DNA from: Strongyloides papillosus
Taxonomy: Eukaryota > Nematoda > Chromadorea > Rhabditida > Strongyloididae
Direction: 5' to 3'
Assembly (NCBI GenBank): GCA_005656395.1
Contig: SRSI01000052.1
Coordinates: 310,001-374,000 of the forward strand
Length of the DNA: 64,000 nucleotides
The notes under the pieces: generated by a model
Databases searched by the model: none
The model's input: only the letters and a program-made list of their open reading frames with translations
Told to the model about the DNA's origin: nothing
Position numbers and translations under genes: made by a program
In this document: positions 27,222 to 39,300 of the stretch, piece by piece
Position numbering within the stretch: position 1 is the first letter of the stretch
Layout of the letters: each line of letters opens with the position of its first letter

Positions 27222-30200
27222 TTAATCAAATGACGGTTTTGGAGTAACAGCTCTTGAATTTTGTTCTGTTCTAACTTCTGGTGTACCTTCTTTCTCTTCA
27301 TCAGAAGATTCTTCGCAAATATCTAATGATGTAAAATCTGAAATAGAATTATTCGTTCTCATACATGGAATCTTAGATATTCTTGCAGCAAGATCAGTGA
27401 AAGATGATGCCCGAGTTAAAGTAGAATAATTTGCTTCATTACCAGATCCTCTACTTTTTCTTAAACGTCCCTTAACTGGATCAAGAATAGCTTGTATTGT
27501 TTCATTACTATTTATAAGATATTCTATCTTTTTTATTCCGTATTCATAACCTAAGAATTGAACTTCATCAAATCGGTGAAAATCTAATGTTTTTATTCCT
27601 TCTATAGGAGGTCTCAAATAACAACAATATGGAGCTTTTTTAACAATTTCAAGTTGGCGTGTACATGATACATATGCTAGTCGACTTTGAATTTCTTCCA
27701 TATTTAATACTGCAGGAGGTTCACAAAAAGGATTAAACTTTTTAAACAAAACCCAAAATCCACTTAAAGTATCCCCATAATTATAAAGATTTCTTTCTTC
27801 TCTAGAACCAACATCTACAGCTATAACAAATTTAGCTCCTAGACAACGCATAACATCAGCAGGTAAATTATTAACATACCCACCATCTAATAATAAATGT
27901 CCATCAATTGGATCACAAAGTGGTGGTAAATATCCAGCTAATGACATTGACGATCGAACATATGAATAAATTGAACCAGACCGATGAACTCTCATTTCAG
28001 AAGCAGTTATATCTGTACTAATACAAAAATATGGAATCCAACAATCTTCGATGAAACTTTCCTTAAAAACATCTCTTATTGATTTATTAAATCCAGCACC
28101 AGAGAACATAGCTGAATAGGCATAAGTTAAATCAAATATTTTATTCCATATTGAAGACATAACAGTAAACCATCCACTTGCTCTTTCAATAATAGTTTCA
28201 CAACTAGGATCTTGAGCATATAAAGCACCAATAAATGAACCAATTGATGTTCCACCAATTATATCAACGGGTACTTCAAAACTTTTCATTGCTTTTATAA
28301 TACCTATATGAGATGAACCACGAGCACCACCTCCACCTAAAACTAACCCAATTGCATTTCCTGTTAAAATTCTTGCTAATCTACTAAAATCACTATGAAC
28401 ATCAAGCTTTTCAAAATATACATTTTTTTCATAATAATCCAAAATTTCTTTCTCATTATCACTGTCATCTTTAGTCCACTGTAACATTCTCTTATTCATT
28501 CTAACGTGATGATGACCAGAAAAATAACTTCCCTTCAACCAATTATATGTACCCTTAGGACTTTTAACATTTTCATCCCATAATAAAACTAATTCTTTAC
28601 ATGTTCTAATACCATCTTGATTCATCATCATATGCTCATCAACAAAACTTTTTTCAAGTGGTTTATTGGCACCATTAGCAACGACCAAAATAGCATCTGC
28701 TTGTCTTAAACATCTCCGAGTCCACATAGTTGTTTCATAATCACATTCATATATAATTAATGGATATATATCTTCTTGAGCATTTAACCAATGCATTAAA
28801 CGAAAATCCGCTTGCTTTTCAAGAACAGAATTTCCTAATTGCTCTTTAATTTTGGATGAAGAAAGACGTAAGACATGTTTTGAAAAATTTAATGCATGAA
28901 ACAATTCACATGTAAATGCCGTATGAGGAACATCCCTTGAAGCCGGTAAGATTGCAACGGTATGGAGATTACTAATGTGTGAAATTGCATCTTGTGATAT
29001 ACCGTCAATTGATAAAGGTGGTCCATTTAATAATGTATTTTGACTATTAGAAGAATCAAAATAATTTCCTAGTAACTTTATAAGTCTAAATCCAACTTGT
29101 GGAAATTGTAATTTTATGTAATTTAATAAATTATTTGACACTTCGGATATTTGAGAATATCTAATTGCAAGAACAGTCGATTGACGTGGTCTTTTTTGGA
29201 CTAATTCTACCATACCAATAACAGAACCTTTACCGAATTCTTCTAAAACTGATTTTTTATCAACCGATCTTAAACGACCTGTTAATACAACATATAAACT
29301 ATCTGCTTTATCACCATATCTAAATAATGCCTGTCCAGAATCTAACAAACTCCATTCTAGGGCAAAATCAACAGCTCTAATAAAAGGTGATAATCTTCTA
29401 ACTATAGAATATGCCACATGCAAAGCAATTTCAGGACATTCGTTAAGAATCTCGTTAAATTCATTTCTCCCAATGGTCGCAAGAACACAATTTGATACAG
29501 CTTTAACTTTATAAAATGATGGTTCATTAGACAATAATTGTAATCCACCAACTATTTCTTTTTGTAAAATTAAATGATAACCTTTTTCAGTTACTTGATC
29601 ACAATCGAACATGTTTTCATTTTCATCATCCATTGTACTTTCATCTTCTTTCACCTCTTGTAACAATCTCAATGCTCCAGATACAACAAGAATTAATTTT
29701 GCATTTTCATTTGAACCTTGTTCAATAATAGTTTGATTTTCTGAAGCAACCATCATGTCAACACGATTTTGTAATAATAAAGCCGCTTTTTCTCCAGATA
29801 TACCTAATGCCTCTCCAAAATATCTTATTGCTGTATCCAATTGATCATGTGCCTCATCATAACTAAACAAACGTCTCATCTTATTTCTAGCATTATTTTT
29901 AGTAACTCTAATAGAACTTCCAAATCTATATAATTTTTTTTCTTTCTCAGTAATTCTATCTTCTCCACTTCTATTTTTCATTAACTCTTCAGTTAGTCCT
30001 AAATATTGATGTAATGTTGTCATTGTTACATGTAAAAGTCTTGTTACGATAATTTGAATGGGTCTAATCCAATCTTTTGGATTTTCTTTAAAAGAATCTT
30101 TAAAACGACATAGATTATATTTCGCTACAACACAATCATCAGATGCTTTAACTGACACAGATTTAAATTTCGACTCTTTTTCCATCAAAACATCTATTAG

Positions 30201-30983
30201 TGATAAAAATGAAAAAAACATATGGCCTTTTTCAATTTTTTTTACTAAACATTCTTTACATTCATTAATCTAAAATATTGTTTAGTGCTGATAGTATAAA
30301 ATCTTACTTTAATATATACATTTAAACATCCTTGTAATACTACATACAAATGGTCGTCATCATCTCCTGGTTTCACTATAACATCCCCTTTTTTAGCTGT
30401 AAATTTACTTGATTGTAATACATCAGATGCAAAATTAGTTGGTAATTCTAGCATTCTTAAAGAATGTATGAGATAAAAATTTTCTGGCTTTAAATGATTA
30501 GGAATTTCTTGTACAGAACTTGGTTCAAAAAATTCTTTTGGTGGTTTTGGTAATGATTCTCTAGATATTTCTGTCATCTGCCTTCGAAAGGTATTTCTCT
30601 TATCTCGAATGTAATCTTTTGCTGCTTTAGCAATTAAAAATGGTCGTCCCGTCGTGCTGGAATGTCTTCTTTTAATAAATGACCTAAAATCCATTCCAAC
30701 ATTTTTATTTTCTTCAATCGAGTTACCATTAGTTAATGTATTACCAAATGTAGGAGAAATATCATCAGCAGGTGTTTGTGATGTAGATTCATCACTTTCA
30801 TATATTGATGATGAATCATTAGTATAAAAAAATTGAATTATATAATATATAGAAATACTTAACAATACCAAAGCAATTGCAGTAGTAAATGTAAAAACCT
30901 AAAGTTGTATAATATAATTTATACTATTCAATTGTAAAGAAACTTACTTCTGACAGCAACTGCTTTAAAATTCCCCAAACCAT
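27222..30983 (-). CDS. PNPLA6/7: Neuropathy target esterase-like patatin phospholipase (PNPLA6/7)
   Basis: Three exons, 30948-30983 (36 nt), 30308-30898 and 27222-30269, with 49- and 38-bp introns, give 1224 residues in frame. An N-terminal membrane helix (VFTFTTAIALVLLSISIYYI) is followed by cyclic-nucleotide-binding-like domains (e.g. GDDDDHLYVVLQGCLNVYI). The C-terminal patatin domain has the oxyanion motif GLVLGGGGARGSSHIG, the nucleophile serine in GTSIGSFIGALYAQD (~884) and the catalytic Asp in LLDGGYVNNLPADV (~1001), so the Ser-Asp dyad is complete. Family members are ER-bound lysophospholipases/phospholipases B that degrade phosphatidylcholine and lysophosphatidylcholine. Mammalian forms have ~1320-1370 residues. 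It is divergent from RFC5. The frame is intact; confidence is very high for the family, with PNPLA6 and PNPLA7 not distinguishable. Confidence 0.95.
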
Positions 30984-31655
30984 GATTTAATAAGAATAAA
31001 CAAGTAAATATAGAGACATTAAAAATGTCGATATTTAATAAAATATAATTTTCCTAAAAACATATTTTAAAATACTTTCTGTTAAATAATATTTTTAAGA
31101 CGAAATTTTATTTAATTATATAAAAAACAACGATCAGATGTTTGATTGCTAATCAACAATAATTTTTTAGAGGAAAATTGTATGGATGTTATAGAAATTT
31201 AAATTTTTTTTCTTATAAAACAAAATAAAAAGTTAAAAAAAATTAAAGAAAGAAACAAAAATATAATATGTTGCTATTTTAGAAGTACCCGTTAGTATAT
31301 ATAGACAACATATGTATGGAAAAATGGAAAGTTAACTTGTGATATTTTTTTATGATATATAAAGTTATGATAAAAAATGTATTTATTTTATCTCAGTAAT
31401 GTCAAATTAAAGTTTATAGTGAAAAAAAACTTACAAATTGTTTTTTTATTTTTCATTATATACAAATTTCAGGGAAGAACGTGTATTTTTATATAAGAAA
31501 TTAATTCTCAAAGCGAGTATATTTTACCGGTGTGGACAATCGTTCAGTGTAGATGAACATTGTTAATATTAAATTGCATAGTATTTTTTACTCATTATTT
31601 TTATATTTCACTATATAAAGTTTTCTCTCATTTTTATATACTTTTATTTAGAATA
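30984..31655. other. Divergent intergenic region between the NTE-like gene and RFC5
   Basis: 672 bp with both promoters. AT-rich with no supported frame. A TTTAG acceptor ending at 31651 lies 4 bases before the RFC5 ATG. Confidence 0.5.
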
Positions 31656-32844
31656 ATGGTTAAATTATTGGATTGCGAAGAAAATAAGAATTTACCATGG
31701 GTGGAAAAATACAGACCCGATACACTTGATGACTTAGTTTCACATAAAGAAATTGTTAATACATGTAAGGGAATATTTTATATATCTATAGCTAAATATA
31801 TATATGTATTTTTTAGTAACTAAATTGATAGATGATAAAAAGCTTCCACATTTATTATTTTATGGCCCACCAGGAACTGGTAAAACATCTACAATTTTAG
31901 CTGCAGCTAAACGAGTATATCCTTCACAAAAATATTTACAGACTATGGTTTTAGAGGTAATATTTCATAATATTTATATTAATTGTATTTAGTTAAATGC
32001 TTCCGACGATCGTGGTATTGGTGTTGTTAGAGATGAAATAATAAATTTTGCTCAAACAAAAACATTACACTCAATTGAAACTAAAGAATCTGAAAAATAT
32101 TTTAAACTTGTAATATTAGATGAAGCCGATGCAATGACAAAAGAAGCACAAGGTGCATTGAGAAGAGTTATAGAGAAGTTTACCGATAATGTTAGATTTT
32201 GTATTATATGTAATTACCTTTCTAAAATTATACCAGCTATACAATCTAGATGTACAAGGTATGGGATATTTTTATTTTTAATTAATTAAAGTATTTAGAT
32301 TTCGTTTTACTCCTGTTAATCCATCTTTAATCAGTAGTAGACTTCGAATGATTACAAGACAAGAAAAAGTTGATATTGATGAAGAGGGTGAAAAAGCCCT
32401 AATGAATTTGTGTGGTGGAGATATGAGAAGAGTTCTCAATATTCTACAAAGTACTCACTTAGCTTTTGGTAAAGTCAATGAAGAGAATGTTTATAACTGT
32501 GTAGGACAACCAACTCCAAAACTTATTGAAAATATGGTTAAAATATTAATGAATGAGGATCTCAACAAAGCATTTGAAGGTATAAATATTTTTTTTATTC
32601 TCTTTTAATTTTTTTAGCCGTTAACGATATACTTCTAAATCGTGGTTTTGCATTAACTGATCTTATCAATGGAATGCTTGATCTCATTCTACGTTTGGAA
32701 CTATCTGAAGATATCATTGCTCACATGGTTGATCAAATAGCTGTTATCGATAAAAGACTAACTCAAGGATCCGATGAAAAAGTTCAACTAGCAGCATTGG
32801 TATCATTATTCTATGAAACAAGGACAGAGAAATTAAAAGTTTAA
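31656..32844 (+). CDS. RFC5: Replication factor C subunit 5 (clamp loader)
   Basis: Five exons, 31656-31764, 31817-31956, 31993-32258, 32299-32579 and 32618-32844, with introns of 52, 36, 40 and 38 bp, give exactly 340 residues, the length of human RFC5. Motifs of the AAA+ clamp-loader family are all present: LPWVEKYRP, Walker [11 protein letters not shown] (~52), LNASDDRGI, Walker B LDEADAMT (~125), the sensor region [10 protein letters not shown], and the SRC arginine finger in IQSRCTRFRF. RFC opens PCNA and loads it at primer ends during DNA replication and repair. A FITR-like region and [14 protein letters not shown] (box VIII) match RFC5 rather than RFC2 or RFC4. C. elegans calls this orthologue rfc-3. 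It converges on the CRYZ gene with a 40-bp gap. Intact frame. Confidence 0.95.
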
Positions 32845-32884
32845 TTTACAAAAAAAAGATGATGTATTTGTAAAAAAAATCATA

Positions 32885-33898
32885 CTAAATTGAAATAATC
32901 ATTTTCCCTGTTCTAGTGATATCTGCGTTTATTATTTCATCATGTAATTCAGCTAAATTTTCTAATTTCCCTACTTTTTGTATGACGGGAGTTATTTTCC
33001 CTTGTTCTAATAAAGTTGAAATAGCTGATCCAATAACGGGAAATTCATAAGGTGTTGTGTGTGCTAAGCCTACGCCTGTGACAATGCTCTCTTTTGCCAT
33101 TAATTTTCTAGCGTCAATTTGAGTTAAACCACGATTCCCAATGATAATTATCTTTCCTCTCTTCTTAACTAAATCTAAATCGTTGTTAAGATTAACGTTA
33201 GCTAATACTTCGAGAATGACACTAAAACCCTCTGGATATTTTTCTTTCAGTTCCTTTATGTAATTTGGTGTTCTATGATTGTATACTTCATCACAACCAT
33301 GTTTTTTTATTAAATTCATTCCTTCAGTACTTCCTGCCGTTCCCACAACTTTTACTCCAACAGATTTAGCAAGTTGTATTGCGGCATTCCCAACTCCTCC
33401 TGATGCTCCATGAATTAACAATGTATCTGCTTCAGTTATATTTGCTTTCATAAATAGTGCCCTAAAAGCAGATGAATAAGCAATACCTAATACAGCTCCA
33501 TGTTCCAAAGATGCCTTCGGTGGGAGTGGGAAAACATGTTTTACAGCACAATATTCTGCGCAGCTACCAGTTCTCGGACTTGAAAACCAAACACGATCTC
33601 CAACAGAAATTTTGCCTTTAAATGTAGGCCCAATCTAAATTTTATTTAAAAGGATATTTATCAAAGTTACTTGTACAACAATTCCGGATCCCTCTCTACC
33701 AGGAATGTAAGGTAATTCTGGTAAAACACCATAATTTCCTTCTCTTATGTATGTGTCTACAGGGTTAATTCCTGCAAATTTTACATTTACTAAACACTCG
33801 TGATCCAAAATAGTAGGCTTAACATAATCATTTAATATTTTAATATTCTTTGATGACCCAAAGGCATATACAACTGCTGCTTTCATTTTCTCAATCAT
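32885..33898 (-). CDS. CRYZ: Zeta-crystallin-type quinone oxidoreductase
   Basis: Exon 1 33671-33898 and exon 2 32885-33634 (36-bp intron) encode 325 residues (human CRYZ 329). It belongs to the medium-chain dehydrogenase/reductase family without zinc ligands. A GroES-like N-terminal part contains GINPVDTYIREGNY and LPYIPGREGSGIV. The Rossmann part contains LIHGASGGVGNAAIQLAK (~154) for NADPH, and EVLANVNLNNDLDLV and MAKESIVTGV follow the family closely. CRYZ reduces quinones by one electron with NADPH and can bind AU-rich RNA. The chosen ATG (33898) directly abuts an ATCTAG acceptor. A second in-frame ATG follows three codons later. The frame is intact and identity is strong. Confidence 0.94.
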
Positions 33899-34562
33899 CT
33901 AGATACCTTTTATGCTATCTTAAAAATATATAACAAAATTACTAAATACCTTCAATAAACATTAAAATATATTTGTTAAAATAGTATGAAATTAACAACA
34001 TGCTACTTAACTATAATGAAAATGTTTATAAACCACCATCTGACTTCCCTTATGGTTCATATTTGTGGAGAAATATCTATATACAAACTTTTCCAAAGAG
34101 CTCGCGACTCTTTTTTGTTATCACATTAAAGAAGATGTAGTATTTTTTGGATATATTTATTTTAGATATTTTATTTTTTTATATAATTCTACTTTTATAG
34201 TTAATTAAAAGTAAGGATAAAATCTGTATATATATGTATTTATGTGTATAAATATATACATATATATAGTAATTTTTTTATAATCGATTTCCTGAGATAG
34301 AGTTAAAGTTTTTTCTGAAAACGATAATCTTATAGTTATATCTTTAATGTTTCCTTTTTCTACTTTATATATTTTTTGTTTATTGTTTATGTAAATATAA
34401 TTATTATATATTACCCAGTTTTTGACGATAAACTCACTATAATTGTCAAATATTTAAAGTTAATTTTAATTTTTCTATATTGATAAAAATTATATAATTT
34501 GCGATTATTAATTTTTCTATTTAGATTCATCTGTTATTTACATACTTTTTTCATTTAGAGTC
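33899..34562. other. Divergent intergenic region between CRYZ and the UEV gene
   Basis: 664 bp, AT-rich, with both promoters. It includes an imperfect AT inverted repeat at 34227-34268 (separate entry). A TTTAG acceptor ends at 34558, 4 bases before the UEV ATG. Confidence 0.5.
34227..34268. repeat. Imperfect AT-rich inverted repeat
   Basis: The arms TATATATATGTATTTAT (about 34227-34243) and ATAAATATATACATATATA (about 34248-34266) pair with one 3-base bulge around a short GTGT loop. It could extrude as a cruciform, or be simple TA expansion. Confidence 0.45.
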
Positions 34563-35072
34563 ATGGGTGAAGGTATGCTTTATTTCTTTAGACTATATAA
34601 TTCACTTTTTAGTTACTGTTCCAAGAAATTTTAGACTTCTTGAAGAACTTGAAGATGGTCAAAAAGGTAAAGGTGATGGTAATATATCTTGGGGATTAGA
34701 AGATGATGAAGATATGACATTAACAAAATGGACTGGAATGGTAATAGGACCTAATAGAACTCCTTTTGAATCTCGTATGTACAGTTTACTTTTAGAATGT
34801 GGTCCAAAATATCCAGAAGAGCCACCAACTGTCCGTTTTATTACAAGAATCAATTGTAATGGAGTTAATCAATCTACCGGTGTTGTAAGTAGTTAACTGT
34901 ATTTTTTTAAATTCTTTTTAACTTAAAGATTGACAAACGTTATCTCCAAACACTAAAACAATGGAAAAGTTCTTACTACATTAAAACCATTTTGGAAGAC
35001 ATAAGAAATCATATGATGACAAGCAAAGATAATATGAAACTTTCACAACCACCAGAAGGAGTTACATTTTAA
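34563..35072 (+). CDS. uev-1: Ubiquitin-conjugating enzyme E2 variant (UBE2V/MMS2 family)
   Basis: Three exons, 34563-34572, 34613-34884 and 34929-35072 (introns of 40 and 44 bp), encode 141 residues. The first exon is only 10 nt (ATG GGT GAA G). The product follows UBE2V1/2 closely: [53 protein letters not shown] and [12 protein letters not shown]. The E2 catalytic Cys-containing HPN...C segment is absent, as in all UEVs. UEVs pair with UBC13/UBE2N to make Lys63-linked ubiquitin chains in DNA-damage tolerance and signalling. AATAAA is at 35166. Intact frame, family certain. Confidence 0.95.
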
Positions 35073-36341
35073 TACTTCATCAAAAAAGAAAATTCATTAT
35101 ATTATTGTAAAATGTTTTTAAAGAATATTTATTTGTAACTTTTAGAAATTTTTGACACGTTTATCAATAAATTTGTTTAGATTTTTCGTCAATTCGTATT
35201 TATTTATTTTACCTGTAGAAAAACATCAATAATGTCAACTCCTCTTTGTATTTTTGTGTAGACCTATATCCAGCATAAAGTTGTTTCGTATTGTAATTCA
35301 ATCAAACTTTTTGTTTTAGTTGGCCGGATAGAATAAGAGTAAATTACTCCTCTATAATTATGATTTTGTTTATATATTCCGAAAATACCCATTGTTGGAG
35401 TGAAAATTGATGAACTTATACTTAAAATAATGTAATTACAATAATAAGTAACGATTTCTTTGAGTAAAGTTTAATTATAAAAATGTAACTCTAAAAGAAG
35501 TACTTTTCAGATACAACGGCTTATGTCTGGAATTAACAATTGCATCATATTAAGATACAATGGATGATCATTGGTATATGCTTTAATTTTTTATTTTATA
35601 CTTCCTTATTGACTCAAAGTAGATAGTTGATAATCAATTTTATTTTATTTTTTATTTATTTACCCGTAAAAAATTAGAATATTAAAAGAATATATCTTCA
35701 AATACAGAATAATTTCAACCGCCTAAAAAGATATTAATAAATCTTGTTTTTTTAACCGTAGTACAAACAAAAGCTTACAAGGTGATATAGTATTAATTAA
35801 TGTAATTTTTAATACATGAGGGTCTTTCGAATCTTAAAACTTCGTAATTTCCGCTTTTACGCACTTATACCTAATTAGGGTAATTAAATATGTATTTTAT
35901 ATGCAAACTTTATCTTTATCCTTCCATAGTTATATGAGCATCACTTTCTATATGTTTATTGAAAGATTCATATGTATATTCTAAGTGGTTGACAACACTT
36001 TACTCTTTTTCTCAACCTCTCAGTAGGTTAGTCGCAAAGCGATAAAAAATTTGGGAAATTGTAGTTGTCTTGTGACGAATTGATGTTACGACTCTGATGT
36101 GAACGAGCTTATTAAGTATCAAATACATTAAATTTATTTTTCATTTTTTCTCATAGTACAATTTTTTCAATTATTTTTAATAGATTATTGTAATAAATAC
36201 GCTATTTGCTATCTTAATTTTGTTAAATAAATATTTTAAATAATCAATTTTTATTGAAATTATGGTACACAAAGAAATTTTATTTATTCTTTATAATTAT
36301 TTATTTATATTATTATTTTTTCTTTATTTTATAGGATTTTA
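35073..36341. other. Intergenic region upstream of BRWD
   Basis: 1.27 kb between two plus-strand genes. AATAAA for UEV is at 35166-35171. Two stretches, ~35210-35420 and ~35990-36120, are less AT-biased than the rest. The second has short hairpins (AACCT/AGGTT at 36014-36029, CGC/GCG at 36033-36041). These may be promoter or 5' leader elements. A TTTTATAG acceptor ends at 36334, 7 bases before the BRWD ATG. Confidence 0.45.
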
Positions 36342-39300
36342 ATGTCAATTAGGTCTAATAGTATTTCTATTTTACGAATTGAAAATGCTAATAGTTTACA
36401 TCATGGCGATTATGGAAATATCCCATCAACTTCAACAAATTTACAAAATACCGTAATTGACGACAATGCTAACATCGAGGTTCAATTTTTATGTTATTTT
36501 CATCTATTAGATTCTGGATATAAAGATGTTGCCGAAAACCTAAAAAATGAAATTATTGAAAAACAATTATTACCTAAATATCGACTATTTAATGGACAAG
36601 AAGTTTTTTATACTTTTGAAGAAGCAGTTAAAAAATATAGAAGATTTGGTACTAGTGTTTTTTCGCTAGCTGAACAAGTAAGAAATTTAAGATGTGAAAC
36701 AAAAAGAGAAATTGGAACTTCTAGTAAATTGAAAATATTTTCTAACAGTATGAGTCATAGAAATAATTTTATAAAATCACAATGTTTATCAAGATTCTAT
36801 ACATTAATAACAACGAAACCCATAACATCAATTCAAATAGATCGTTTCTTAGAGAGAAATTCAAAAATCACACCCTTAATATCTGTACCTTATTTAAGTT
36901 TAAAACACGAAAAAAGTTTAATCTCTTTGGAAATGTACACCAAAATGGTTCAACAATACAGAATATTACTTCATTCAAATGCAATATACACTTTAAAATT
37001 TGATAAAACAAATCAATTTATAATTACAGGATCAGATGATACATCATTTAAAATTTTTGACACAAGAACTGGTCTCATAAGACATACCTTAAGAGGACAT
37101 ACAGATCCAATTATTGAGGTATCAATATCTCACGATAACCAATTGATGTGCTCAACATCAGTTAGAGGTTTTACCATTTTTTGGAATGCAAGTACAGGAG
37201 AATATATAACATCAATGAATCCACACACAGCTGATATTTCAAGTATCAAATTTCTTCCCTTTGTTGATGGTGATTATCAATTTCTTGTATCAGCTGGAAA
37301 AGATGGTCTCGTACTATTTTATCGTTGGAATAAAAAAACACTTGAAGTGAACATGGATCCAATAATTTTTAATGAGAAAAAATCAGCTAAAAGTCCTATT
37401 CTAGGCATGATACATTCACCTGGCGGAAGTTTTGTTTTAGCTGGTGGATCTCGTGCTATATTTGTTTATTTTGTAGAAAGTATATCCAATGTGAAAAAAA
37501 TATTCGAATACCAATTAAATAGTGTAAAAGCTGACACCCTAGATTGGGCACCATTTGATATTATGTTTAGTGCTGGTGCAGATGATGGAACATTGCGTAT
37601 ATTTAAATGTATTGGTGAGAATAATTTTAGTGAGTTATGTATTAAACTTCCTCAAAGTGTACTTACCAATCAGAGTAAGCAAAAAAATATCAATAAGCCA
37701 TTAAAAGCAAAATTTACTCCAAAAGGTGATAAAATTATTATCTCTTCAAGTGATAATATATTACGCCAATATTGTGTATATACTGGAAATCTTCTTACAG
37801 AGTTCATTGGACATTCTGTAGGTGTGTTTACTTTAGTTATTAATCCTATCAATGAAAGAATATTTGTCTCTGGTGGAGATGATGGGAAATTAATAATTTG
37901 GGATATGGCTACAGGAGATGCATTATTTAAAGTCGAAAATAGTCCAGATGATCTTGCAGTTTTCGGTAATGGATCGATTCATGAACTGCTTTTTAGTGAA
38001 GATGGACAAAATATTTATTTTAGCGATCATCTAGGAAGATTATCATGTTATTGCATACAAAAACTTGAACAATATTCTCATGTTCCTGAACAGCAATTTT
38101 TCCAACATGAATTCCATGAATCTCAACTAGACAATTATTTAATGTTTGATAGTGAAACTGGTGTAAGATATGATAGGGCACCACCAACAAGATTGTGTAA
38201 TCAGGAAGAGATACCATATGGTGAAGATATTCAACGAATGGTTGCAGGATTCTCTCAAATGAAAGATGTTTCACAATTAGCTGAGGGTGTTTCATTATGG
38301 CAGACAAGAGAATTGCTACCACAATTAAAGGACTATGAAAAAGTTGCTTGGGAAAAGAATATACAAATGGAGTCACTTAAAGAGAGGAAACGATATGAAG
38401 TTTTGTGTAGAACAGGTCCAAGTAGACAGGTTCAAGAATTGCCAACAACATCAAATTGTCAATCACAAGTCTATACATTACGACAAGGAGCAATTTCTCC
38501 TCCTCCAAGGCAATTAACGGAGGCAGAAAATATACTATTAAATCTTGTATCTGATGACTCATCAGACGAAAGTTACACTGCAGATGATGATAATGATAAT
38601 CCTATTCAAGTAATTGAGAATTCAGAACAAGATGATGAAGCAAATGATTCGGAATTTGTTCCTAATTCTGAAAGAATGCGTGAAGGACGAAGAAATAGGC
38701 ATCCTCTTCAGAATGGATTATTGAGCCGTGGAACAAGATCAAGACCAAGAGTTGCAGAATCATCGGAAGATCAAGATAATTTAGTACTTCAAAATAATAG
38801 ACAAAGAAGGTTAACACGTGCTTCAGCTAGAAATTTGGGGACTAATGAAGAACCAGAACAACAATTACCTCCCGTAAGAAGAGGGAGAAGGAGACGAGTA
38901 CAAAATATTTCTTCTGATGAGGAAAGTGTTGGAGTTAGTGAAGCAAGACATGAATTGGAAGAATTAAGTGATACAAATAATGTTGTTGAAAATGATGAAG
39001 TGGGTTCTGTTGGTTCATCAGATGAAAGTTTCTTAAGTGATGAGGAAGAAAGTTTTCATTCTTCAGTAGAGTTAGATGAGTTAAATCTCGAAAATAATGA
39101 AGAGCAAAATACTAGAAGCAATCGAAATTCTAGAGGAAGAGCAGTACATTTTTCAGATGATGAAAATGATAATGTTAGTAATGATATAAATGAGGACATG
39201 GAAGAAGATGGTGAGCCACCTTACCAGAATGATACAATTCCAAAAAATATTAAATATCCATTAAATGTTTATCCAGCAAGTGCATCAATAGTTAAAGCTC

